Source: Verrucosispora sp. NA02020 | GTDB taxonomy: Bacteria; Actinomycetota; Actinomycetes; Mycobacteriales; Micromonosporaceae | Length of the DNA stretch: 64,000 nucleotides | NCBI RefSeq assembly: GCF_013364215.1 | Contig: NZ_CP054923.1 | Location: 2,790,001 to 2,854,000, forward strand | Direction of reading: 5' to 3' | Shown here: positions 1 through 9,011 of the stretch, piece by piece | How positions within the stretch are numbered: the stretch's first letter is position 1 | How the letters are laid out: each line of letters starts with the position of its first letter | Made by a program: the position numbers and the translations under genes | Notes under the pieces: model-generated | Seen by the model: only the letters and a program-made list of their open reading frames with translations | The model's database searches: none | Told to the model about the DNA's origin: nothing

Positions 1-43
1 CCACCGTCCGGTCCGTGCGCCGGGCCGCGCCCATCAGGGATGT

Positions 44-3000
44 GTGTCCCTTGTCGACATAGATTCCGGCGATGCCGGGGACGACCCGGCGGCCCGAATG
101 GGGACTTTCGGCGGTCCGGCCGAGGGATGTCATGTTGGCCGGTGGGGAGGCGTGCCGGCGTCACGTCGCTTCGGTGATGACGGCGATGAGGCGAGGTACC
201 TGGTGCGCGGCGGAAACGTCTGCAAAGAGATCATGGCCGTTCCTGGCCGGTTCGTGTTGACCGGAGCGATGACCCAGGAACGCCACTCGACCGCGTTGGC
301 CGTGTCGATTGCCACGCCACCACCAGCCGAGGGCATGCTGGTACATCTCATCGAGGAGTCGCCGCGTTCGGCGGTGGGGTTGGACCATCTGCGCGGGCAG
401 CCCTTTGCCGATGAGATGGTGCTGGTCCCATGGGACATCGATCGTTGGACGACGGGACCACGCCCGCTGCCGGATGACCCGGAGGCACTGGGCGGCCTGG
501 CCGATCTGTACCGGATACAGGTGCAGGTGCCGGTGGGTAGCGCCCGTTTGCCTCGGCTCGTTCCGGTCGGCGTGGATGGTCGGGAGTCGTCGTGGCCGGA
601 CGCCGACGCGGTACGCGTGTTGCCGTGGTCGCAGGTCGCGGGACGGGCGGTGGTGCAGGCGGCGTACGCGCGTGTCGTGGCGGGCGAAGAACCGGGTCGG
701 CGGCGGCTGGACGGGGTGTTGGCCGACCTGGCGGGGATTCAGCAGGGCTTGCGGGTAGCGATTCCGCCAGGGTCCCTGGCTGCCGCTGTCCACCTCGCGT
801 GGGCCGGCACTGAGACGCAGGCGGCGGAGCTGGTGCGGCGGGTGCTGCCGGTCGCCGTCTCGAAGTTGCCGGAGGTGGTCGGTGAGGCTCCGGAGGCGGT
901 GGACGCCACCGTGTTGCTCGACGCCCTGCGAGACAACCCGGGTTCGGTCGCCCTGGCGTGGTTGCGGCAGCCCGGTGGGGCGCCGACGGTGGCGTGGCTG
1001 CTCGGGGACGGCGCGGAGGTGCGGTGGATCGGGGCCCTGGAGTCGCAGGGTGCGGGAACCCTCATCGGATCGATCGACGACCGACGGTTGACCGCGCTGC
1101 GCGGCGGCCTTACGGCGGTGCTGCTGGACAGCGCTGGCGGGCGCCTTCGACCGGCCAGGGCGACAGAATCGATCGTCGCGCGGGCCCGATCCGCTCCGGC
1201 GTCCGGTCAGGTCTCCGACGTGGTGCGACCTCGTCTCGCCGAGTTGCGTCGGATGTTGATCGAACGCTCGGGTGAACTGACGAAGCTGCGCTCTGAGATG
1301 GTGACAACCGGAGCGGTCAGGGACGCGGGGAGTGTGGCAGCCTCGGTTGGGGCTGCCGGCCTGACCGGGCGGGAGCGAACCCTGCAGGCGGAGATCGCCC
1401 GGCTGCGCGCCCGCATCACCGAGCTCACCAGGATCGCGGCTGACTTCGGGGTTGAGATGACCCCGACAGGTCTGGTCAGCCAAATCAGGGTGCGGCAGTC
1501 AGGAGGCGGTGACCCGGGTTGGCTCGATGTGCCGGTGCTTGTCGATGGGACGGGCGTCCACGGCCTGCATCCGGAGACCAACGAGCGGACCGGGGACTTT
1601 CGCCTGGTCGACGGTGAATGGCGGGCCCGGCTGCGTGGGGGCAGCGGGATGCCGGGCGACGACTTTCGCCAGGACGACGAATTCTGGGAGGGTATGTGGG
1701 TCGGCGACCGGGCCTCGCTGCCAGTACCGATGGACGTGGACGCGACGGTGGATCCGGCCCTTCTGCCGGTGGTCGATCCGGTCCCTCCGCCGGTCCTCGA
1801 CTCGGACAAGCACTGGCAGCCCCCGCAGAGAGCGGCGTTTGTCGGCACGCTCTCCACCACCGGGAAACTGGCGGTGATGGGCCGCCTCGTGAAGCTGAGG
1901 CCGGTGAGCCGTAGCACCACGGTCGGGTACTGGACCGACGACACGAGGGTGTGGGTTCAGCTGCCTGATGGCGGTCGGGTCATGGTCGTCTACCCGCACC
2001 CGGTCTTTGGTCTGCGTGGCACCAGAACGAGAATAGTCGAGGGCTGGCGGCGGGTGCCCGGCGTGGAGGCGACGGCCGCTCGGCGAGGCATTCCGGATAG
2101 TAAGAGTCGGCTCTCTGTAGACGGTCGCCGGATAACGCTGAACGGCCTCGGCGGGACTGAGGTCGAGTACCGGTACGACGCGACGACGGTGTGGCTGCTG
2201 TTGCCTGATGGCAGAAAGATCATGGCTACCCACTCACATCCGGTCTTCGACCCGGCGGCGGCCGGGCCGGTGACGGAGGCCGGCTGGTCACGCGAACCGG
2301 GCGAAACGGCCACGTGGCACAGCGGCAAGATGTCGGGGAGTCGACTCTGGGTGAACCACCGACGAGTGGTTCTCGGGTCCGACGTTCACGCCGATGCCGA
2401 TCTCCGGTACACGTATGACGCGACGACGGTGTGGCTGATCTTGCCGAGTGGACAGCAAATCATGGTCACGTATCCATACCCGGCCTTCTACCCGGCTGGT
2501 GCCAGTCCCGTGGTGGAGGAGGGTTGGCCGCGGGAACCGAGCGGGAAGGCGGCAATGGCCCGGCTCGGGACCGCCGGTGACAACGGTCTGGATGTCGACG
2601 GGCGGGAGGTTCCGTTGTGGCCGACACACGACGGGAGCCCTATCAAAAGCCAGGTCGCGTACCGGTTTGACGAGACGACGGTGTGGGTGCGGTGGCGTGA
2701 TGGCCGGAAGGCCATGGTCACCTACCCGCATCCGGTCTTCGGTCCGTCGGCAGCGGGTCGGGTGGTGGTGGATGGTTGGCGCGATCCCAACTACCTGATG
2801 GTCTCTGACAACTGGCCCGAGCCGGGCGGCGGTCCGATGGAGCTGGACGGATCACTGCAGGCGACGGTGGTGCCGGTGCCGGGATCCACCGGCGTGGTGG
2901 TGGGCGGTGGCGAGCCGAGTCGGCTGAGGAGCGATGGCTGGATGCCTCCGCAGGAGGCAGCGTCCTCCGCAATGCTCCATAGCGGCACGATGACCGTGAA

Positions 3001-6000
3001 GGGTCGCTCGGTGCGGCTGCCAACCAAGTACGGCGATACCGAGGTCACGTACTGGGCTGACGATACGAGGCTGTGGGTCCTTCTGCCGGATGGCAGAAAG
3101 GCCATGGTCGTCTTTCCGAATCCCGTCTTTGGCTCCGGTTACGATCGATCGACGGTGATCGGAAGCTGGGAGCGGCAGCCGAGTGGGCTCGCGTCGGCGG
3201 CTCGTCCCGGCACTCTGGACAGGCAGAAGCGACTCGCTGTCGACGGCCGCGTCGTGCTGCTGGCCGGTCACCTTGAGGCCAAAACCAAGGTCGAGTACCG
3301 GTATGACGCGACGACGGTGTGGGTGCGTTCGCAGGACGGCCGGGAAGTCATGGTCACCTATCGGTATCCGATCTTCGACCCGGCGGCCGCGGGACCGCTG
3401 ATGGTGGAGGGCTGGCCGCAGCAGCCGAACGCGATGGCGGAGTTCAGAAGCAGCAATCTGGTGCAGGGACAGGTACGTGTCAACAACCGTGTCGTGCAAC
3501 TGGGGAGGAAGTACCCCGACAGCCCGCTCGACTACGCGTACGACGCGAGGACCGTATGGGTGCGTTTAGCCAATCGCAGGAAAGTCATGGTCACCTATCC
3601 GTATCCCGTCTTCGACCCGGCTGACCGTAAGCCGGAGGTGGAGGAGGGCTGGTCACGGGAACCGAGCGCGCAGGCGGCGATGGCCCGACTCGGCACAGTC
3701 AGTGCCTTCGGCCAGATCTCAGTCGACCGGCTCCTCCTGTACTTCGGGAAGAAGATCGGTGGGACATCGACTCAGGGACCGGTCGCGTACCGGTTTGACG
3801 AGACGACGGTGTGGGTGCGGTGGCGTGACGGCCGGAAAGCCATGGTCACTTTCCCCTATCCGGCTGCTGCCCCGGCTGCTGCGGGTCCGGTGGTGGTGGA
3901 TGGTTGGCGTGATCCCAACTACCTGATGGTCTCTGCCGACTGGGACGGTGGCCCGGTGGATCAGGGTGAGGATCCGGTCTCGCTCGATGTAATTCGCCAG
4001 GACGAGGAGTTCCGGGCGGACATGTGGCACGACAGTGAGAAGGAGTCACTGTCCGGCCCGATGGACCTGGACGGAACGGCTGATGACGATGCTGTGTCAG
4101 TGGTGGTGGATCCGGCCGACACGTCGTTGGCGGATGCCCCCGCAACACCCGCGGCGAGTGTGAGCGACGCGGAAGCCAGCGATGGCGAGCCGAGTCAACT
4201 GACGGAGGATCCGTGGCAGCCGCCGCAGAGCGCACCATCCACCGGCAAGATCCGCAACCGGAACTTGCCGGTCATGGGCCGCGACGTGCGGCTGAGATCG
4301 AGTCACGCAGGTGCCACAGTTCCGGGCGGCACGATGGACCCGGCCCCCATGTCCGTGGTGAATCTGGCCGATCTATCGATGGTGGATGCCCCGGCAGCGC
4401 CGGCGGTGGGTGTGGGCGGCGCGGAAAGCGATGTTGGCGGGCCGAGTCAGCTGAGTGAGGAGCGGTGGCAGCCGCCGAAGGAGACGGCGTCCGCCGGCAG
4501 GCTCTCGTCCGGGACCCTGATGGTGATGGGCCGTGAGGTGTCGACGAGGTCGAGGTACGCCAACGTCTGGGTCGAGTACTGGACCGACGACACCACCGTG
4601 TGGGTGCTTCTGCCTGACGGTGATCGAGTCATGGTCGTCTACCCGCAATCGGTGTTCGGCCCGCCCGGCGCTAGATCGACGTTCGTCCATGGTTGGCTAC
4701 GGGGGCCGAGTACGCAGGCGACGGCGGCTCGGCGCGGCATGACGAACAGTGCGGGTCGACTTGTTATCGACGGCCGCAAGGTGTCTGTGGGTAGATACCG
4801 TCGTACCGAGGTGGAGTACCGGTATGACGCGACCACGGTGTGGTTCGCTCTGCCGAGTGGCGAAAGGGCCATGGCCACCTATCCGTACTCGGCTCTCATC
4901 CCGGCTGCTGCCGGACCTTCGGTGGAGGACGGCTGGCCACGACAGCCGGACGCGACGACGGAGTGGGGCACCGGCAAGCTGTCACGAGGAGAACTGTGGG
5001 TCAACGACCGGCGGGTCAAGTTCGGGGCCGACAAGTACCCCGATGCTCAGGTTCTGTACGCGTTCGACGCGACGACGGTGTGGCTGACTCTGCCGGGTGG
5101 CAAACAGGCGATGGCCACTTTTCCGTACCCGGTCTTCTATCCGCCGGGTGCGGAGCCGGTGGTGGTGCAGGGCTGGCCGCGGGAACCGGGCCCAGGGGCA
5201 GCGACGGCCCGGCGCGTCACCGTGACGCACGGCGGTCATCTGTCTGTGGACGGGCGCACGATTGCGCTGGGAGAGACAATCGATGGGACGTCGACCGAGG
5301 GCCTGGTCGGCTTGCGATTCGATGCGACGACGGTGTGGGTGCGGTGGCGTGATGGTCGGAGGGCCATGGTCACGTTCCCGCACCCGGTGCTCGATCCCGC
5401 TGCTGCGGGCCCGGTGCTGGTGGATGGTTGGCGTGATCCCAACTATCTGATGGACTCGGACCTCTCGCCCGAAGAGGACGATGGTCCGGCAACATCGCTG
5501 CCCGTTCTGATGGATCTGGACGAGCCGCTGAACGCGGCCGTCCGGCCGGCGGTGAATTGGGTGAGCTGGCCGCCTCCCGAGGAGACAGCGTCCACCGGCG
5601 ATCTCCGCAACGGAAAATTGATCATCCAGGGTCGCGTCGTGCAGTTGGGGCCGAGGCACGGAAGCGGCACCGTCGAGTACTGGACTGACGACAAGACGGT
5701 ATGGGTACGGCTGCCGGATGGCAACGAGGCCATCGTCGTTTACCCGACCCCGACTTTCGGCACGAGTGGTGCCACGCCGACCCTGGTGCAGGGCTGGCCG
5801 CAGCAGCCGGATGACCTGGCGGCGGCAACTCGGTCCGGTAAGCCGGACAGCGGCGGCCAGCTGCGTCTCGACGGCCGCCACGTGTCGCTGGGCGCACACT
5901 TCGCGGCCGGGGGCGAGGTCGAGTACCGATACGACGCGACGACGGTGTGGGCGCGTTCACCGGGTGGTGGCACGGAGATCATGGTTTCCTTTCCGTTCCC

Positions 6001-7861
6001 GGTATTCGATCCTGCTGCTGCCGGTCCGGTGGTGGCGGACGGCTGGTCACGCCAACCGGACCCGTCGGCGCGGTTCGTCCGCGCCGCCCTGAAGCAGAGG
6101 ACTCTGAAGGCGAACAACCGGTTCGTGCGTATCGGGGAGCGCTATCCCGATGCCACGGTCGACTACACGGTGGACGCGACGACGGTGTGGGTGCGGTGGC
6201 CCGATGGTCGGAAGGCCACCGTCACGTACCCGTACCCGGTCTTCGATCCGGCGGAACGGAGGCCCGTGGTGGTGGAGGGCTGGCCGCAGGAGCCGGGCGA
6301 GCAGGCGACGCCGGCCCGGCTCGGCACGATCAGTGCCGCGGGTCAGATGTCAGTCGACAAGCTCATGGTGTATTTCGGGCAGCGGATCGGTGGCAGATCG
6401 CCGCGGGCCGTGGTGGCGTATCGGTTCGACGCGACCACGGTATGGGTGCGGTGGCGTGATGGTCGGAAGGCGATGGTCACGTACCCCTATCCGGCTCTTG
6501 TCCCGGCTGCCGTAGGCCCGGTGGTGGTGGATGGGTGGCGTGATCCCAACTACCTGATGGTCTCCGACGACTGGCCTGAGCACGACGGCGGCCGAGCAAA
6601 TCCTCGTGAGGAGCCAGTCTCGCTCGGCCCGCCCATGAGCGCTCAGTCGGTGGCAGCCACTCACGAGAGTGCCGCTGTCGCCGAGGTGTCGGTCGGCCGT
6701 GGTCGCCGTGGGGTAGCCGATGACCGGGGTGTGGTGGTGGTGGGTGAGATGGCTCGGTGGCGGGAGTGGTCGCAGGCTTCGGCGGTGGTGGTGGCGGCGC
6801 AGTCGTCTGCGCGTCCGGTGGTGGTGGTCGATGCGGGCGAGGGCCTGGGGCCACGCAGTGCGGTGCTGTCTGCCCTCGGCATGGTGTTGTTGCAGTTCGG
6901 CCGCCGTCGACAGCAGCCGCTGGTGGTGGCGACGGGGCTGGTCTCCGAGGTGACGACGGTGGTCGGTCGTTACGGGTTGCCGGTGATCGGTCCGGATGGT
7001 GCGGGTCCCGATGCGAGGTGGCAGGTTGTCGGTCCGGATGGTGTGGTGCACTGGTCGGCCCGGGCGTTCAGCATGGCCTCGTTCGCAGTCGCCGGTGAGG
7101 TGTCGCCGAATGCGGTGCAGCGTGCCGATTCCGAGGTGCTGACGCAGTGGTTGGCGCAGCCCGACTGGCCGGCGGCGGAGAGTTTCCTCCGGGAGAACAC
7201 CGGCGATCTGCTGCATCCGCAGATCCGGCAGGAGTTGGTGCAGTTGAGTGAACAGGATCCGGCCAACCGGTTGCTGCCGGTCTTCAAGACCATTCTTGAC
7301 CTGGTGGGGGAGAACGGTCGCGCGGTCGATCCGGCTGACTCCCGGTATCGCGCTCCGGGACCGTCCGTGGTGGAGCCGTTCGACGGGGTGCGGGGGCCGC
7401 TGTCGGTGACCTTCGCTCTTGACTATCTGGAGCCGAAGCCCGATCCGTCGCACCGTAAGCCCTGGGATGACCGGTTGCTGCGGTTGATGTATCTGGACCC
7501 GCGAGCTCGTGATCGGGCAGGGCTTCTCGCTGCGGGGGTGCTCGGTGAGCAGCGGGGGCGAGTCGATGACGGCAGGTGGAACGCGACCGTGTTCGGTGCG
7601 GTGACCACGGCGCTGGGAATGACCGTGGAGCAGGCTGTGGAGCAGGCCGCCAAGCCATGGCCCGTGGGTGCCTGGGGGAAGGCGTTGGAGGATGTGGCCT
7701 GCTGCGAGGCGAACCCGGAACACCGGATGTACTGGATTCCCCGGATGGACGAGTTGCGTGACCTGGTCTCGGTGATCGGTATTCCTGGGTGGATCGACGG
7801 TCCGGCGCCGGCACATGGGCAACTGTTGGAGGTGCTGACCGAGACGCTCGCCAGTTGTTGA
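44..7861 (+). CDS. Giant repeat protein (2,605 aa or longer), function unknown
   Basis: The frame is open from base 2, so the true start may lie before the window; GTG 44 is only the first start codon seen. The N-terminal ~390 residues match no family I know. A short coiled coil follows (about residues 395-470), then a repeat zone (about 588-2173) and a C-terminal part of ~430 residues. The repeat unit is ~70 residues with the core DATTVWVRWRDGRKAMV, then a YPxPVFDPAAAG-like stretch and a closing GW. No signal peptide or membrane segment is visible. Codon use is less GC-rich at third positions than in most neighbours (many GGT, GTT and CGT codons). Very large repeat proteins in actinomycetes are sometimes polymorphic toxins or surface proteins, but I see no toxin domain, so the function stays open. 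Confidence 0.85.
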   Translation: MSLVDIDSGDAGDDPAARMGTFGGPAEGCHVGRWGGVPASRRFGDDGDEARYLVRGGNVCKEIMAVPGRFVLTGAMTQERHSTALAVSIATPPPAEGMLVHLIEESPRSAVGLDHLRGQPFADEMVLVPWDIDRWTTGPRPLPDDPEALGGLADLYRIQVQVPVGSARLPRLVPVGVDGRESSWPDADAVRVLPWSQVAGRAVVQAAYARVVAGEEPGRRRLDGVLADLAGIQQGLRVAIPPGSLAAAVHLAWAGTETQAAELVRRVLPVAVSKLPEVVGEAPEAVDATVLLDALRDNPGSVALAWLRQPGGAPTVAWLLGDGAEVRWIGALESQGAGTLIGSIDDRRLTALRGGLTAVLLDSAGGRLRPARATESIVARARSAPASGQVSDVVRPRLAELRRMLIERSGELTKLRSEMVTTGAVRDAGSVAASVGAAGLTGRERTLQAEIARLRARITELTRIAADFGVEMTPTGLVSQIRVRQSGGGDPGWLDVPVLVDGTGVHGLHPETNERTGDFRLVDGEWRARLRGGSGMPGDDFRQDDEFWEGMWVGDRASLPVPMDVDATVDPALLPVVDPVPPPVLDSDKHWQPPQRAAFVGTLSTTGKLAVMGRLVKLRPVSRSTTVGYWTDDTRVWVQLPDGGRVMVVYPHPVFGLRGTRTRIVEGWRRVPGVEATAARRGIPDSKSRLSVDGRRITLNGLGGTEVEYRYDATTVWLLLPDGRKIMATHSHPVFDPAAAGPVTEAGWSREPGETATWHSGKMSGSRLWVNHRRVVLGSDVHADADLRYTYDATTVWLILPSGQQIMVTYPYPAFYPAGASPVVEEGWPREPSGKAAMARLGTAGDNGLDVDGREVPLWPTHDGSPIKSQVAYRFDETTVWVRWRDGRKAMVTYPHPVFGPSAAGRVVVDGWRDPNYLMVSDNWPEPGGGPMELDGSLQATVVPVPGSTGVVVGGGEPSRLRSDGWMPPQEAASSAMLHSGTMTVKGRSVRLPTKYGDTEVTYWADDTRLWVLLPDGRKAMVVFPNPVFGSGYDRSTVIGSWERQPSGLASAARPGTLDRQKRLAVDGRVVLLAGHLEAKTKVEYRYDATTVWVRSQDGREVMVTYRYPIFDPAAAGPLMVEGWPQQPNAMAEFRSSNLVQGQVRVNNRVVQLGRKYPDSPLDYAYDARTVWVRLANRRKVMVTYPYPVFDPADRKPEVEEGWSREPSAQAAMARLGTVSAFGQISVDRLLLYFGKKIGGTSTQGPVAYRFDETTVWVRWRDGRKAMVTFPYPAAAPAAAGPVVVDGWRDPNYLMVSADWDGGPVDQGEDPVSLDVIRQDEEFRADMWHDSEKESLSGPMDLDGTADDDAVSVVVDPADTSLADAPATPAASVSDAEASDGEPSQLTEDPWQPPQSAPSTGKIRNRNLPVMGRDVRLRSSHAGATVPGGTMDPAPMSVVNLADLSMVDAPAAPAVGVGGAESDVGGPSQLSEERWQPPKETASAGRLSSGTLMVMGREVSTRSRYANVWVEYWTDDTTVWVLLPDGDRVMVVYPQSVFGPPGARSTFVHGWLRGPSTQATAARRGMTNSAGRLVIDGRKVSVGRYRRTEVEYRYDATTVWFALPSGERAMATYPYSALIPAAAGPSVEDGWPRQPDATTEWGTGKLSRGELWVNDRRVKFGADKYPDAQVLYAFDATTVWLTLPGGKQAMATFPYPVFYPPGAEPVVVQGWPREPGPGAATARRVTVTHGGHLSVDGRTIALGETIDGTSTEGLVGLRFDATTVWVRWRDGRRAMVTFPHPVLDPAAAGPVLVDGWRDPNYLMDSDLSPEEDDGPATSLPVLMDLDEPLNAAVRPAVNWVSWPPPEETASTGDLRNGKLIIQGRVVQLGPRHGSGTVEYWTDDKTVWVRLPDGNEAIVVYPTPTFGTSGATPTLVQGWPQQPDDLAAATRSGKPDSGGQLRLDGRHVSLGAHFAAGGEVEYRYDATTVWARSPGGGTEIMVSFPFPVFDPAAAGPVVADGWSRQPDPSARFVRAALKQRTLKANNRFVRIGERYPDATVDYTVDATTVWVRWPDGRKATVTYPYPVFDPAERRPVVVEGWPQEPGEQATPARLGTISAAGQMSVDKLMVYFGQRIGGRSPRAVVAYRFDATTVWVRWRDGRKAMVTYPYPALVPAAVGPVVVDGWRDPNYLMVSDDWPEHDGGRANPREEPVSLGPPMSAQSVAATHESAAVAEVSVGRGRRGVADDRGVVVVGEMARWREWSQASAVVVAAQSSARPVVVVDAGEGLGPRSAVLSALGMVLLQFGRRRQQPLVVATGLVSEVTTVVGRYGLPVIGPDGAGPDARWQVVGPDGVVHWSARAFSMASFAVAGEVSPNAVQRADSEVLTQWLAQPDWPAAESFLRENTGDLLHPQIRQELVQLSEQDPANRLLPVFKTILDLVGENGRAVDPADSRYRAPGPSVVEPFDGVRGPLSVTFALDYLEPKPDPSHRKPWDDRLLRLMYLDPRARDRAGLLAAGVLGEQRGRVDDGRWNATVFGAVTTALGMTVEQAVEQAAKPWPVGAWGKALEDVACCEANPEHRMYWIPRMDELRDLVSVIGIPGWIDGPAPAHGQLLEVLTETLASC
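1804..6560 (+). repeat. Four tandem ~1-kb super-repeats (A-B-C-D units) inside the giant gene
   Basis: Sixteen complete units fall into four ordered blocks at about 1804-2800, 2929-3930, 4451-5451 and 5551-6560. Each block runs A (YWTDDTxVW core), B (EYRYDATTVW), C (YxYDATTVW) and D (RFDxTTVWVRWRDGR), and always closes with WRDPNYLM. A seventeenth, truncated A unit remains at about 4204-4320. Linkers between blocks also recur, with a DEFxxxMW stretch followed by PMDLD or PMDVD. The same unit order in every block indicates duplication of a whole four-unit module rather than of single units. Confidence 0.85.
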
Positions 7862-7940
7862 GGCGCCTGCGCCGTACCGTCTGCCCGTTCCTGAGCGACC
7901 GAGCCCCCGTGGCGGGACGAGGGTCGGCGCAGCGTATCGA

Positions 7941-8834
7941 TCAGAGATAGACCACCCGGCTGCGGCGGTCGGCGGTGACCGCGTCCAGTCCCGGCGCGTC
8001 GAGGTCCACGTAGAGCTGGAGCAGTTGCACCACCGGGTCGAGGTTGACCCCGGCCGGGAGCGGAAGGTTGATGGTGTCGTTGTTGGGCCGGTTCGGTGAG
8101 CTGGCGGCGTCCCACACCGCGCGGACCACGTTGCCGTCCGGGCCGGTCGCCTCGACCTGGGCCCGCAGCGTCTTCGGGGTGCCGGTGGCCTCGATGACCG
8201 CGGTGAACGATCCGGTCGCGGGATCCTTGGTCACCGAGAGCTTGACGCCACCGACGACCTGCACCACGGCCCCGATCGTCAGGCCGCGTACCGCGAAACT
8301 CAGCGTGCGGGCCAGCCCACCGGTGAACCCGGTGGAAGCCGGGTTGGGGGCCACGAAGACCTGGCCGTCGGTGAATGCGTGCAGATCGGGCTCGCACTTG
8401 TACGCGCCACCCTTGGGCAGCGGCTGGTACACGCTGGTGTTCGTCGCCGGTTCCGACTGGGTCAACGTGTAGGAGAGTCCCACGTCGTCACCGGAGACGT
8501 TGTGCGCGTACAGGTTCGGTTCACCATCAATGTTGATCACCTCGAACTGCACGCCACCGGTCTGGTACGGGTCGGAGGTCTGCCCCCGCTGCGCCAGCAC
8601 GAGCATCGGCAGGACGTTCGCCGCCACGCTCGCCACCTGCACCAGGGAGCCCAGCCAGTCGTCGAGCCCGGCCAGGCTGGCCCGTGCCGGCTGCACCGCT
8701 GCGGGGCCGGGAGCCGCCGTCGCGCTGCCCGGTGCGGCCAACCCGACCGTTGCGGCGGCACCGCCGAGCACGGCCGCGCCCCGCATCACGTCCCGGCGAC
8801 TCACCGACCGACGACGGTGCTGTTCGTCCTGCAT
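7941..8834 (-). CDS. Tat-exported protein of unknown function
   Basis: The protein has 297 residues. The N-terminus carries a twin-arginine motif (RRSVSRRDVM), a hydrophobic Ala/Gly/Val stretch and an Ala-rich cleavage region ending near SATAAPG, so the protein is predicted to leave the cell folded, through the Tat pathway. The mature part has no motif I recognise. ATG 8834 is preferred because GGAGG lies 8 bases upstream of it; an in-frame ATG at 8849 sits upstream of that Shine-Dalgarno. The gene stands alone, between the convergent giant gene and the ABC export operon transcribed in the same direction, with an AT-richer promoter-like stretch upstream. Confidence 0.75.
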   Translation of the reverse strand: MQDEQHRRRSVSRRDVMRGAAVLGGAAATVGLAAPGSATAAPGPAAVQPARASLAGLDDWLGSLVQVASVAANVLPMLVLAQRGQTSDPYQTGGVQFEVINIDGEPNLYAHNVSGDDVGLSYTLTQSEPATNTSVYQPLPKGGAYKCEPDLHAFTDGQVFVAPNPASTGFTGGLARTLSFAVRGLTIGAVVQVVGGVKLSVTKDPATGSFTAVIEATGTPKTLRAQVEATGPDGNVVRAVWDAASSPNRPNNDTINLPLPAGVNLDPVVQLLQLYVDLDAPGLDAVTADRRSRVVYL

Positions 8835-8894
8835 CTCCGACCTCCGCATCCGGCTGTGGTGTGCCGCGAGGCCGGTGTCGCACCCGTCGCCACA

Positions 8895-8950
8895 CCGTGG
8901 GTGAAGGTGATGTTACTTGCGGTAAATATCGAAGTCTATCGTTCAATGGG
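8895..8950 (-). promoter_or_regulatory. Probable promoter region of the Tat protein gene
   Basis: This is an AT-rich patch in otherwise very GC-rich DNA, 60-115 bases upstream of the start. Read on the minus strand it contains TTGAAC (8946-8941) and GATATTTA (8930-8923). Their spacing is shorter than the usual 17 bases, so exact promoter elements cannot be assigned. Confidence 0.3.
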
Positions 8951-9011
8951 GTGGGTTCGTGTTTCACCACGCGACGATGAACCACGGCACCACGGTCGAC
9001 CAGGATGCCGG

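Noticed and set aside
1804..6560. CRISPR-like array in the repeat zone
   Set aside because: Repeats are ~210-bp coding units with codon-level variation, not short identical repeats with unique spacers.
6350..7822. A 490-codon minus-strand frame opposite the end of the giant gene
   Set aside because: His/Arg/Pro-rich translation, no ribosome site, and the opposite strand carries a consistent coding sequence with repeat structure.
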